DNA of 64,000 bases from contig NZ_LRPC01000033.1 in NCBI RefSeq assembly GCF_001592965.1, forward strand, positions 1 to 64,000, read 5' to 3'. Below the pieces are notes generated by a model that worked only from the letters and a program-made list of their open reading frames with translations, was not told where the DNA came from and did not search any database. How positions within the stretch are numbered: position 1 is the first letter of the stretch; each line of letters starts with the position of its first letter. Origin of the DNA: Roseivirga spongicola (GTDB lineage Bacteria; Bacteroidota; Bacteroidia; Cytophagales; Cyclobacteriaceae). A program made the position numbers and the translations under genes. Positions 7,919-17,120 of this stretch are shown here, one piece after another.

Positions 7919-9154
7919 ATGGTCGATTACAATCTTATTTCATTACCCAACGGCATTAGAGTAATTCATAAAGAGGTTCCAAGTACTAAAATTGTGCATT
8001 GCGGATTTATTTTGGATATCGGTAGCCGAGACGAGTCAGAAGAGCAGGCTGGAATTGCTCACTTTTGGGAGCACATGGCTTTTAAAGGAACTAAGAAGAG
8101 AAAGGCTTTTCACATTCTCAATAAACTAGACTCTGTTGGCGGGGAGCTGAATGCCTATACCACCAAAGAGAAAATATGCTTCTATGCATCGGCATTGGAT
8201 AAGCACATGGAAAGCGCCTTCGAGTTATTGAAAGACATTACGTTCGATTCCATTTTTCCAGAAAAGCAGATTGAAAATGAGCGCGGGGTAATTCTAGAAG
8301 AGATGTCTCTCTACCACGATAATCCTGAAGATGCTATTCAAGATGAGTTCGATCGAGTCATTTTCAAAGATCACCCTCTAGGCCAGAACATTCTTGGAAC
8401 ACCAGAAAGTGTTAGGTCTTTCCATAGAGCAGATTTTCAAGGGTTTTTAAAAGCCAACCTTAATACAGAGCGCGTTATTTTCTCTTGTGTGGGTAATGTG
8501 TCTTTCAAGAAAGTACAGCGCTTGGCCGAAAAGCATTTTGGTGAGATACCAAAAATTGAAGCTGCCAGAATTAGAAAACCCTTTGCTGAATACACTCCTG
8601 AAAAGGAAATTATAAGAAGAAATATCTCTCAAGCGCATTGTGCTATTGGAGCAACGGGCTACCCATTGACCAGCAAAAAGAGACTCCCGCTTTTTATGTT
8701 GATCAATATTCTTGGAGGCCCAGGCATGAATTCTAGGTTGAACTTGGCCTTACGCGAGAAGTATGGTTTTGTGTATAATGTAGAAGCCAGTTACCACCCA
8801 TTTGCAGATACAGGTCTCTTTGCCATTTACTTCGGTACAGAGCAAAGCCAAGTAGAGCGTAGCCACAGAATCATAGCTAGAGAGCTCAAAATGCTGAAGG
8901 AAAAACCGCTTGGTGTCATGCAGTTGCACAAAGCCAAAGAGCAGTTGGTAGGTCAATTGGCCATGGCAGAAGAGAATAATGCGAGCCTGATGCTCATGTT
9001 AGGTAAAAGCATTCTAGACTTAAATAGAGTAGATAGTCTTGAAGATGTTTTCGATAGAATCCGAAAAGTTAGTAGTTCCGATTTAATGGATATTGCCAAT
9101 GAAATGTTCGATGCACAGCGATTAAGTTACCTCACCTTTTTACCACAGAACTAA
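7919..9154 (+). CDS. M16 family zinc metallopeptidase (pitrilysin-like)
   Basis: 411 residues in a single M16 half with both usual domains. The inverted zinc motif HxxEH is His48-Phe-Trp-Glu51-His52, and the third ligand is the Glu pair in VILEEMS near residue 127, the expected spacing. The C-terminal substrate-clamp domain has a GGPGMNSRLNLALREK block. Processing-peptidase-type members cleave peptides or signal fragments. No signal peptide is visible. I chose ATG 7919 over the TTG at 7898, which overlaps the promoter. Its stop overlaps the start of the next gene (TAATG). Confidence 0.93.
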   Translation: MVDYNLISLPNGIRVIHKEVPSTKIVHCGFILDIGSRDESEEQAGIAHFWEHMAFKGTKKRKAFHILNKLDSVGGELNAYTTKEKICFYASALDKHMESAFELLKDITFDSIFPEKQIENERGVILEEMSLYHDNPEDAIQDEFDRVIFKDHPLGQNILGTPESVRSFHRADFQGFLKANLNTERVIFSCVGNVSFKKVQRLAEKHFGEIPKIEAARIRKPFAEYTPEKEIIRRNISQAHCAIGATGYPLTSKKRLPLFMLINILGGPGMNSRLNLALREKYGFVYNVEASYHPFADTGLFAIYFGTEQSQVERSHRIIARELKMLKEKPLGVMQLHKAKEQLVGQLAMAEENNASLMLMLGKSILDLNRVDSLEDVFDRIRKVSSSDLMDIANEMFDAQRLSYLTFLPQN

Positions 9155-9798
9155 TGGAGTTTATTCCTGAAGATATTCAAAAGTACGTTGAAGAACACTC
9201 TGGAAAAGAATCGGAGCTGCTTTCTAAACTAGATAGAGAAACACATCAGAAGGTACTCATGCCAAGAATGCTTTCTGGTCATTTGCAGGGGCGAGTGTTA
9301 TCTATGGTTTCTCACATGATGAAGCCTAGCCGAATTCTCGAGATTGGAACATACACAGGTTACTCTGCTATCTGCTTGGCTGAAGGGCTTGCCGAGGGTG
9401 GAAAGCTCATTACTCTAGACAAGAATGAGGAAATTGAAGAAATGGTAAGAGGCTATTTCGAAGAAGCCGGTCTGTCAGATCAGATCGATTACCGAATTGG
9501 CAATGCCATGGACTTAATCCCTGATATTGAGGGGCCTTTCGATTTAGTTTTCATAGATGCGGATAAGAAAAATTATCTGAATTACTTTAACTTAGTCATT
9601 GAAAAGGTTCGGATAGGAGGCTTTATCATTGCCGATAATGTATTGTGGAGTGGTAAGGTGGTTCAAACCGAAAAGAAAATTGATACCGATACGCAAGCAA
9701 TTCTCGACTACAATCGTTCCATGGAAGAAGATGACAGAGTTGAGAACGTTTTATTACCCATCAGAGATGGCCTCATGGTGGTAAGAAGAAAACAGTGA
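9154..9798 (+). CDS. Class I SAM-dependent O-methyltransferase
   Basis: 214 residues of the catechol/caffeoyl-CoA O-methyltransferase-like family. The SAM-binding motif I is ILEIGTYTGYSAICLA. The metal and substrate region is DLVFIDADKKNYLNYF, and the following strand is GGFIIADNVLWSG. The acceptor is unknown. The ATG overlaps the previous stop, and its own stop overlaps the GTG of the following gene by four bases, so the three genes are translationally coupled. Confidence 0.92.
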   Translation: MEFIPEDIQKYVEEHSGKESELLSKLDRETHQKVLMPRMLSGHLQGRVLSMVSHMMKPSRILEIGTYTGYSAICLAEGLAEGGKLITLDKNEEIEEMVRGYFEEAGLSDQIDYRIGNAMDLIPDIEGPFDLVFIDADKKNYLNYFNLVIEKVRIGGFIIADNVLWSGKVVQTEKKIDTDTQAILDYNRSMEEDDRVENVLLPIRDGLMVVRRKQ

Positions 9799-11687
9799 GA
9801 AAGACATTCACCGCACTACTCATTCTCCTGCTGGCTTCGTTACGCTTACTAGCGCAAGCCCCAATCACTGTCCCCAATGAAATGGAGTTTGCTGGCGTTA
9901 AGCTGAAGATTACAGCAGATGCCCGTAAAGAAATTGAGGAAACACTAGACCTGCTTACCCGCAGCCAATATCACTTTCAAATACTTGTAGATCGCTCAAG
10001 GCTATATATGCCTTATGTTGAGCAAGTGCTAAAGCAAGAGGGTATTCCAGAAGATTTTAAATACCTACCTATTCAGGAGAGTCAGTTTATTTCAGACGCA
10101 GTCTCTACTTCCAATGCCGTAGGCTTTTGGCAGTTTAAAAAGGCTTCAGCTCAAGAACTCGGGCTTCGTGTAGATAATGTGGTAGATGAACGAAAGCACA
10201 TTATAACCGCAACCATTGGAGCAACCAAATACTTCAAAAGGAGCAATTTCGTGTTCGATAACTGGGTGCTTTCTCTTCAATCTTACTTGCAAGGGCTAAC
10301 CGGTACGCAGAGGTCGGTTGATGATAAATTGTATGGCGCCAAGTCAATGACCATCAACGGGAAGACACACTGGTATGTGAAGAAGTTTTTGGCGCATTAT
10401 CTGGCTTTCCAAGATTATGTGGGCAGTGGTAAATACCGAGACGATTTTAGTTTACATAATTATGAAGGAAGGGGAAAGACCCTTCGTCAGGTAAGTTCAG
10501 CTACTAACACCAATTATGAAGAGCTCAAAGACTATAACAAGTGGCTGAATCAGTCGAAAATTCCTGACGATAAGTCTTATATGGTTTTTTACCCTGACCC
10601 GAAGAGAAACCATAGTCCGGTGGTTGCTTCTTCAGGAGATAAACCTAAATCTTCTGGAACTTCTACTTCTTCTTCGGGCTCATCTAAAACTACCAGTAGC
10701 TCCAACACTTCAAGCGGTCAATCAAACGAAAGATCCATGCGCTTCAGGCCAATTGCTGGCAATGTGGGCGCTTTTCCTAGAATAAAAGGTAATACAAACA
10801 TGGCGTATGAGCCAGGGCAAATTGAGTTGAACGGTATTCCGGCAATTCGTGCAAAACAAAACGAAAGTCTACAAACCCTTTCTCGAAGAACAGGGGTGAA
10901 AATAAAACGCCTTAGGAAGTTCAACGACATTGGTGAAAGAGGAAATGTTCGTGCAGATAAGTACTACTACCTCAAGAATAAAAAGAACAAGGGTAAGGTG
11001 CATTATCACATTGTTCAGCCAGGGGAAACTCTTTGGTCCATTTCACAAGATTACGGTATTAAGCAGAAAAAGCTGATGCACAAAAACCGCATGAGAGACA
11101 GCGAGCAACTGAAGGTGGGGAGGGTGCTCTGGTTAAGATTTATTCGCCCAAAAGATATTCCTGTAGAGTATAGCAATGTGCTTCAGCCTCAAACTACTCA
11201 AGCGGCATCTCAGCAAGTTTCAGTTGAGCCAGAGAAAACCATAGAGCAACGGGTTGAAAGACCTCGAACTGTAGAGGTTCCTTTAAAGGATGACAACGAA
11301 GTCTTTATTGAGCCAACTCCACTAAGGCGATTGGAAAATACAGCCACCGATACGGTAATCACTCATAAGGTGAAGTATCAAGAAACCTTCTTTGCTGTTT
11401 CTAAAGAGTACGGAGTAGAAATAGATGAAATATTGGAGTGGAATAACCTACAAGTAACCAATGGCCTTCAGATAGGGCAAGAGCTCAAATTAATGGTGCC
11501 GAAAACTCGATTTAAAACGGCTGAACCCAAAAATGAGGTAATAACTCACGAAGTTCAAAAAGGGGAAACTATGTGGGCAATATCTAGAAAATATGGCGTT
11601 GAAGTCGAAGACTTAAAGATGTGGAACAACAAGGCAGATAACACCCTGTCTTTGGGCGAAAAGTTGATTATTCGTAAACCAAATTAG
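9795..11687 (+). CDS. MltD-like lytic murein transglycosylase with LysM repeats
   Basis: 630 residues from a GTG start. There is a signal peptide (LLILLLASLRLLAQA), then a GH23 soluble-lytic-transglycosylase domain at about 70-200 with the catalytic Glu95 in PIQESQF and the GFWQFKKASAQELGL block. A Ser/Thr-rich linker follows near residues 280-310. After it come three clear LysM modules (HIVQPGETLWSISQDYG, THKVKYQETFFAVSKEYG, THEVQKGETMWAISRKYG) and a weaker one near residue 355 (NESLQTLSRRTG). It would cleave glycan strands in the periplasm while LysM holds peptidoglycan. It is the last gene of the M16-OMT operon. Confidence 0.93.
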   Translation: MRKTFTALLILLLASLRLLAQAPITVPNEMEFAGVKLKITADARKEIEETLDLLTRSQYHFQILVDRSRLYMPYVEQVLKQEGIPEDFKYLPIQESQFISDAVSTSNAVGFWQFKKASAQELGLRVDNVVDERKHIITATIGATKYFKRSNFVFDNWVLSLQSYLQGLTGTQRSVDDKLYGAKSMTINGKTHWYVKKFLAHYLAFQDYVGSGKYRDDFSLHNYEGRGKTLRQVSSATNTNYEELKDYNKWLNQSKIPDDKSYMVFYPDPKRNHSPVVASSGDKPKSSGTSTSSSGSSKTTSSSNTSSGQSNERSMRFRPIAGNVGAFPRIKGNTNMAYEPGQIELNGIPAIRAKQNESLQTLSRRTGVKIKRLRKFNDIGERGNVRADKYYYLKNKKNKGKVHYHIVQPGETLWSISQDYGIKQKKLMHKNRMRDSEQLKVGRVLWLRFIRPKDIPVEYSNVLQPQTTQAASQQVSVEPEKTIEQRVERPRTVEVPLKDDNEVFIEPTPLRRLENTATDTVITHKVKYQETFFAVSKEYGVEIDEILEWNNLQVTNGLQIGQELKLMVPKTRFKTAEPKNEVITHEVQKGETMWAISRKYGVEVEDLKMWNNKADNTLSLGEKLIIRKPN

Positions 11688-11747
11688 ATTTAACTCACCA
11701 GTGGTCAAAAAGCCGCTGCTATTTTTCAGCCCTTTAATTTACTCCAT

Positions 11748-11755
11748 TACATTTG
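11748..11755 (+). promoter_or_regulatory. Putative -7 promoter element (TACATTTG)
   Basis: Exact TAnnTTTG match, 16 bases before the ATG of the DUF3078 gene. Confidence 0.6.
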
Positions 11756-11771
11756 CAGCAGATTTTTAGGA

Positions 11772-12719
11772 ATGTTTCAAAAGACTCTTCTATTTCTTTC
11801 CTTCTTTCTTTGTTTTCACTTGGCTTGGGCACAAGAACAAGAAGCCGATTCTACACTTTTGCCTCGTCCAGAGATCATTAACCCTGAAGACACTATTACT
11901 TATTGGAAAAATGGTGGAAACTTCAACCTAAATATCCAGCAGGTAGGGCTTACCAACTGGGCAGCCGGAGGTAGTTCTTCTTTGGCTATTGGAGGCATTG
12001 TAGAAGGTTTTACCAACTACGAGAGAGAAGAGGTGGTCTGGGAAAATAAGCTCAAGATTGGTTACGGTATTATCAGAAACGGAGATAACTCTAATCGCTT
12101 TGAGAAAACGGATGATGCAGTTATTTTGAACTCTAAGTATAGCCAGAAAATGAGTCAGGAAATACTGATGACAGCCACTATCAACTTTAGGACTCAAATG
12201 GATGAAGGGGTGAAGTTGGAAACGGTTTCTGGCCAATCTGAAAAGAGAAGAGTACTCATCTCAGACTTTATGGCGCCAGGTTACCTTCAGGCTTCGCTAG
12301 GTTTAACCTATAAGCCCACAGATTGGGGGTTAACAGCTACGTTGGCACCCTTTGCTGGTCGATTTACATTTGTTCTGAATGACTCTTTAGCAACAGCAGG
12401 GTCTTTTGGTGTGGCAGCCGGTGAAAGGATTAGATCTGAGGCTGGTATTTCGCTCATAGGTTCTTTCAAGAAAACTCTGATGAAGAATGTAGAGTTTGAA
12501 ACCAATTACAACTTCTTCTCAAACTATGAGAAATTCCCGAATACAGTAGTAAACGTAGAAGCAAGCCTAAACCTAAAAGTGAATGACTTTATACAGTCAA
12601 AAATTAATACCCAGCTTATTTATGACGATGATGTTAAAGTCACTCGGTCTGATGGTACACGGGGTAGGGATATTCAGCTCAAGAATGTAATCACGGTTGG
12701 CTTTATTCTGAAGTTTTAG
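11772..12719 (+). CDS. DUF3078 family secreted/outer-membrane protein
   Basis: 315 residues with a signal peptide ending near LAWAQEQ. The DUF3078 hallmark follows: YWKNGGNFNLNIQQVGLTNW and AAGGSSSLAIGG. Alternating hydrophobic strands to the end, with a terminal aromatic (VGFILKF), suggest an outer-membrane beta barrel. Function is unknown in the family. It has its own promoter and converges on dnaX, where the stop codons overlap. Confidence 0.88.
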   Translation: MFQKTLLFLSFFLCFHLAWAQEQEADSTLLPRPEIINPEDTITYWKNGGNFNLNIQQVGLTNWAAGGSSSLAIGGIVEGFTNYEREEVVWENKLKIGYGIIRNGDNSNRFEKTDDAVILNSKYSQKMSQEILMTATINFRTQMDEGVKLETVSGQSEKRRVLISDFMAPGYLQASLGLTYKPTDWGLTATLAPFAGRFTFVLNDSLATAGSFGVAAGERIRSEAGISLIGSFKKTLMKNVEFETNYNFFSNYEKFPNTVVNVEASLNLKVNDFIQSKINTQLIYDDDVKVTRSDGTRGRDIQLKNVITVGFILKF

Positions 12720-14520
12720 AACTCTGGGTCTAGCCCAAGCTTTTCTTGAAGATCACGCAGGGCAGGGTATTTTGATTTAAGATGCTCAAACTTCTCTCTG
12801 TCGGTGTAAAGCATTCTGCCTTTTTCAATTTGCCTTATTTCTGAACTGATTGTCACGTTGTCGTTGGCTAATCCGTCTCTTAGAAATTGAAGTAAATCTG
12901 CTCTAAAGCGTTCAAAAGTAGGTTCTAAGGCCTCGTTGGCAATTGGGATAATCACATGTTTATCTTTGAGAGTATAAGGCTCTTTTAAGATGAGTAGCTC
13001 ATGCTGGAGGCCTCTTTTCTCACGTTCCTCTACAAACTTATTATAAACTTCATCGAGTTGTTCTGCAGTAAAAGGAGTTTCTCTCAGGGTGCCAACCACT
13101 ACTTCTTCCTCTTCGGTATCATCTTCCACTGGCTTTTGCATAGCGGCCTTCAAAGAGTTAAGGTCGGAGGGAATGGCCATGGTTTTACCCGATCCTGGCC
13201 TTCTAACCTTTCTGGTGGTGAGTTGTGCTACTGGCTGAGTTTCTTCTGAAGCCGCAGGTGCTGGTGGAGGAGCGGGAGAGCTAGGTTCTGGATCTTGAGT
13301 AGGTTGAGTTTTGGTTTCAACCTTTGGTTCAGGTTCAGTTTTCGACTCTGCAGCTGGAGTAGTTTCTTTCTTTTCGGCTTCTGACTTCTTAGATTCAGAC
13401 TGCTCTAGAATTTTTTTTTTGATGAGTCGTCCAAAACGCTCACATCAGCCAGTTGAAGGGCAGTTGTTAGGTGCGCCATCTTCAATAGTGCTAGCTCTAC
13501 ATGTAAGCGCTGGTTTTTACTTCCTTTATACTGAATATCGCACTGGTTGGCAATATTTAAAGCAGTAAGCAGGAAAGACATCGGAACTGCGTTCGACTGT
13601 GTTTGGTACTTAGCTTTTACCACATCAGAAACCTCTAATAACTGAATGGTAGCATTGTCTTTGCTTACCATGAGGTCACGGAAATGGCTGCTTAGCCCGA
13701 TTATGAAGTTATGACCATCAAAACCCTTTTTCAGAATCTCATCGAAGATCAATAAAGTTTCGGTGGTGTTTTGAGCCATTAAAGCCTCAGTCATTCTGAA
13801 GTAATAATCATAATCCAGGATGTGCAGGTTTTCTATAGTAGCTGCGTAGGTAACCTTTTTTCCATGTGAGAATGTCACAATAAGGTCGAAAAGAGAAAGT
13901 GCATCTCTCATGGCACCGTCAGCCTTTTGACCAATTAGGTTAAGCGCTTCATCTTCAGCTTCAATACCTTCCTTCTCAGCAATCATTTTCAACTGACCTG
14001 AGATATCACTCACCTCAATTCTGTTGAAGTCGAAAATCTGACAACGAGAAAGAATGGTAGGAATTACCTTGTGCTTCTCGGTAGTTGCTAGAATAAAGAT
14101 GGCGTAAGAAGGCGGCTCTTCTAGGGTCTTCAAAAACGCGTTGAAGGCCTGATTCGAAAGCATGTGAACCTCATCTATGATGTATACCTTATACTTGCCT
14201 TGCTGCGGAGGATAGCGCACCTGATCGATCAGGTTTCGGATATCATCTACGGAGTTATTAGAGGCAGCATCGAGCTCATAGATATTGAAAGAATCGTTGC
14301 CTAAAAGCGGATTGTCAATGGATTGTTCGTTGATTAATCGGGCCACAATTCTGGCGCAGGTAGTTTTACCAACCCCTCTTGGACCACAGAAAAGCAGTGC
14401 CTGAGCTAACTGCTCATTGTCAATTGCATTTTTAAGGGTAGTAGTAATGTGCTCTTGACCTACAACTTCCTCAAAACCAACCGGCCTATATTTCCGTGCC
14501 GAGACAACGAATTTTTCCAT
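12716..14520 (-). CDS. dnaX: DNA polymerase III subunits gamma/tau, with internal frame change
   Basis: The clamp-loader ATPase is encoded from ATG 14520. Visible motifs are Walker A (GPRGVGKTTC), Walker B (VYIIDEVHML), sensor 1 (LATTEKHKV) and the oligomerisation domain, ending near residue 363. Frame 0 then reads DDSSKKKF and stops at 13405, giving a 371-residue gamma-like protein. The -1 frame continues unbroken from the A10 run through an acidic, Pro-rich linker (from ILEQSESKKSEAE) to the tau C-terminal domain ending LGLDPEF at 12716. A shift at the run gives 601 residues, the usual tau length. The tau end is clearly coding, so I annotate one gene with a programmed frame change. A sequencing error in the homopolymer is the main alternative. 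Confidence 0.9.
13411..13420 (-). promoter_or_regulatory. A10 slippery run in dnaX (frameshift or transcription slippage site)
   Basis: Ten consecutive A on the coding strand lie six bases before the frame 0 TAG at 13405-13407, exactly where the clamp-loader core ends. One extra A, two lost A, or a -1 ribosomal slip leads into the open tau frame. E. coli uses a -1 frameshift at A AAA AAG and Thermus thermophilus uses slippage on an A run in the same gene. Confidence 0.75.
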
Positions 14521-14597
14521 TGCCGCAAGATATAAATCTTGACCTATAAGTTCGAAGTTCTAGGTTCAAAGTTTAATAAAAAAACAACTCTCAGCCC

Positions 14598-14635
14598 CGT
14601 CATTCCCGTACCGATAGCTATTGGGAGCGATTCCT
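14598..14635. repeat. Half-copy of the palindromic repeat element, copy 2
   Basis: Starts CGTCATTCCC and carries the degenerate palindrome CCGATAGCTATTGGG. It matches the right half of the element at 7756-7833 in reverse orientation. The other half is not recognisable. Confidence 0.6.
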
Positions 14636-14704
14636 ATCCGGCTTCTGACAAACTGCTTATAGGAAAAACCATTAAGTGCGCGGAGCCCGAAAAGGCTGGT
14701 TTGG

Positions 14705-15375
14705 TTTCCCATCTTGAGCGCAGCCGAAAAATCAACCAAGGTTTTTCAGGTAGCCCTCTACGCTTCGGTTGGGGTAGAAAAGAGTAGCTTTCCCTTTTTT
14801 CATCTCGACTCTATGCAGAGATCGGCCAAGTGAGATCATAAGGAAGCTCTTAAGGTTGTAGCAGAGCATTAGTAGGGCAATGCCGCTCCTCTGGAGCTAG
14901 GATCACATTCCAGCGAGTCTGGTTATGACATTTCGCTCGTATCGAGGTCAATGGCTCGATTAAGTTTTGGCTACAGAGTAGCCTAATGTCATAATCATGG
15001 GTACAAACTGATATTAGCTTCGTAGAAGCGGTATGCTTTGTTTTCCATCTTGAGCACAGCCGAAAAATCAACCAGGGCTTTTCAGGTAGCCCTCTACGCT
15101 TCGGTTGGGGTAGAAAAGAGTAGCTTTCCCTTTTTCCATCTCGACTCTATGGAGAGATCAGCCAAGTGAGATCATTGGGAGCTCTTAAGGCTGTAGCAGG
15201 CTATTAGTAAGATGATGTCGCTCCTCTGGAGCTAGGATCACATTCCAGCGAGTCTGGTTATGACATTTCGCTCGTACCGAGCTAATTGCTTGGTGAAGTT
15301 TTGGCTACAGAGTAGCCTAATGTTATAACGTTAGGTAGGCACTAATATGAGCTTCGTAGAAGCGGTATCTCTTTT
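14705..15375. repeat. Tandem duplication of a ~335-base non-coding unit rich in hairpins
   Basis: Unit 1 is at about 14705-15040 and unit 2 at about 15041-15375, with an offset of 334-336 bases and high identity. Both contain short hairpins: GCTCCTCTGGAGC, GGCTACAGAGTAGCC and GCTTCGTAGAAGC. The short frames within (for example 14850-15071 minus) are not conserved as proteins between the copies, so I treat the stretch as non-coding. The rest of the 14521-15386 gap holds only the half repeat at 14598. Confidence 0.8.
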
Positions 15376-15386
15376 CCCATCGACCT

Positions 15387-16163
15387 CTAAATATCCATAT
15401 GAGGATATCTTGCTCTGATAAGCATAAAGAAACCGTAGGCTACTAACCCTAAGCCAATGAATGAAAACACGACTGTTCCCAATGTGTTTTGGAGCCAAGA
15501 AAAGGCCTCCTTAGTTCCCCCAGCTTCATAGGGGTTTAGAAAATAGGCTGCTCTAAAGATCAAAAAGGCAATGATGGCAAATACAATGGCTCTTGCACTG
15601 AAACCAATGCGTGCTACTCTGGTCAGTACTTTTCTCCCAGTCTCATTTAGCTTATCATCACTGATTTTCTTTTTATGGAGCTTGGACCAACCGATGGTAG
15701 CATCGAAAATGGCTCGACCTAAAATGCTGGCAGAAACAATGTAAAGCATAGCTCGTCCATAAGGCAAGTCTAATACTTGTTCAATAAGTAAAGAGGTTTG
15801 TTGGTTGTCTGTATTGCCCCTAAGAAAAATTTTAAAGGCTGAAAAGGTAATGAGACTGTACATAAATCCGCCAAGAAAAAATCCTGCTCTAACGCCTAGT
15901 CCTCTTAGATCATTTCCCCAATCGTCAGTGCCCTTAATGGCTTGGTAAAATCTGTATAGCGAATAGGCGCCAAGGCCAACGCCTACAGCCACCAGTAGTA
16001 TTTTACCAAAGGCCTGCTGAGAAATAAAGAGCAGTACATCGGTGCTGTCAGCTTTTTGACCCATTCCAAAAATGGTAAAGGCCGCTAAAATACCCATAAG
16101 TATATAGACAATGCCTTTAGTGCCGAGTCCTGCTTGAGCAAGTATTGTGGTTGTTTTGGCCAT
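15387..16163 (-). CDS. DUF1206 family membrane protein
   Basis: 258 residues with about six membrane helices arranged as three repeats of two. The repeated opening is visible: QAGLGTKGIVYILMGILA near the start, GVRAGFFLGGFMYSL in the middle and RIGFSARAIVFAIIAFL at the third. This is the DUF1206 pattern. The family's function is unknown. It is transcribed away from ssrA. Confidence 0.9.
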   Translation of the reverse strand: MAKTTTILAQAGLGTKGIVYILMGILAAFTIFGMGQKADSTDVLLFISQQAFGKILLVAVGVGLGAYSLYRFYQAIKGTDDWGNDLRGLGVRAGFFLGGFMYSLITFSAFKIFLRGNTDNQQTSLLIEQVLDLPYGRAMLYIVSASILGRAIFDATIGWSKLHKKKISDDKLNETGRKVLTRVARIGFSARAIVFAIIAFLIFRAAYFLNPYEAGGTKEAFSWLQNTLGTVVFSFIGLGLVAYGFFMLIRARYPHMDI

Positions 16164-16392
16164 TCTATTGACTATTGAAATATCGTTTAAAAAATCTAAT
16201 ACCTATTGCTGAAGGCGATTAGTTAAACTCAATAATGTTGAATTAAAACCTTAGATGTGAGATTAACTTCATTCTTGATTCATTTGTTCTTGAGTCTGTA
16301 TATGTTAACAATGAAGCTGACATGAGTAAATGGCAGCTTATAATATGGTTTGCACAGTTTTAAAGAATGCTAGTTTGGAACAAAAAAGCCCT

Positions 16393-16400
16393 TACATTTG
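16393..16400 (+). promoter_or_regulatory. Putative ssrA promoter (-7 TACATTTG)
   Basis: Exact TAnnTTTG match 56 bases before the mature 5' end of tmRNA, leaving a short 5' precursor for processing. A TTTG at 16374-16377 could be the -33 box, but its spacing is short. Confidence 0.55.
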
Positions 16401-16456
16401 TAGTCCTTTTGCGTAAGGCAAACTTGTTCCGAACATCTTTCGGAGCTATAACATAT

Positions 16457-16825
16457 GGGGCCGACTGGAATTGACAGTATGTGCAATGCGAGTGTAAGCA
16501 TGCAGGGAGTTGTTAGTATTTCCCTTAAATAAAACTTTCATCCTTTTAATTGGCGAAAGACAATACGCCCTTGCTGCCTAATTAGTATTAGATAGCAATG
16601 TGTCTCTCTCACCCCCTCGTTCTGCCGGGTGGGAATATGAGACATCATCATGCAGAACTAGCGTAAGTGGTTGTCGTGACATTTGCGCAAAATTAATCGC
16701 GGATAAGGTTTGGATTAGGGTGGTTGCTGTCCTTAACAAACTCGAAAATTAATCAGCGAATAAGCATGTAGAAGGCACTTAGTGTTCCTTATCTGGACGA
16801 GGGTTCGAATCCCTCCGGCTCCACC
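16457..16825 (+). ncRNA. ssrA: Transfer-messenger RNA (tmRNA)
   Basis: The 5' end GGGGCCG pairs with the 3' CGGCTCC (one G-U pair) to form the acceptor stem. The T-arm GGTTCGAATCC is at 16802-16812, and an ACC end follows to which CCA is completed. The tag reading frame at 16552-16581 encodes GERQYALAA and a TAA stop, the expected Bacteroidota-type tag. About 369 bases is the normal size. The RNA rescues stalled ribosomes and marks the product for proteases such as ClpXP, whose genes are at the other end of this window. Confidence 0.96.
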
Positions 16826-16826
16826 T

Positions 16827-16862
16827 AAGCCCTCCGAAGCTTTAGCGCAGGAGGGCTTTTAT
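16827..16862 (+). terminator. Rho-independent terminator of ssrA
   Basis: AAGCCCTCC pairs with GGAGGGCTT across a 14-base loop and is followed by TTTTATT. It lies directly after the tmRNA 3' end. Confidence 0.85.
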
Positions 16863-17120
16863 TATCACCTAAGCTTCAGGGAAGGTGGATTTATCTCATG
16901 CAGGGCTTCGGTCGAGGCCTCAACCGGATACTTGGTTCCAATTTCAGCCTCTGGATAACAAGCCTCTTTGGGTTTCAATATTTTCCGCTAAAGCTTAAGC
17001 CACCGGGCATTAAGAATGCATTACAAAACTTTCTTATTTTGAATGATGCATACAGTTTACATACTACTTTGCTGAGATAGTAAGTACTACACGAGCGACA
17101 CATTAAATTTTGAAAACAGG

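Noticed and set aside
14539-15071. Open frames in the 14.5-15.1 kb gap
   Set aside because: They lie in repeats, are not conserved between the two tandem units and have no protein-like features.
16898-17080. 60-codon frame after ssrA
   Set aside because: No start signal, no domain and low-complexity composition; treated as intergenic.
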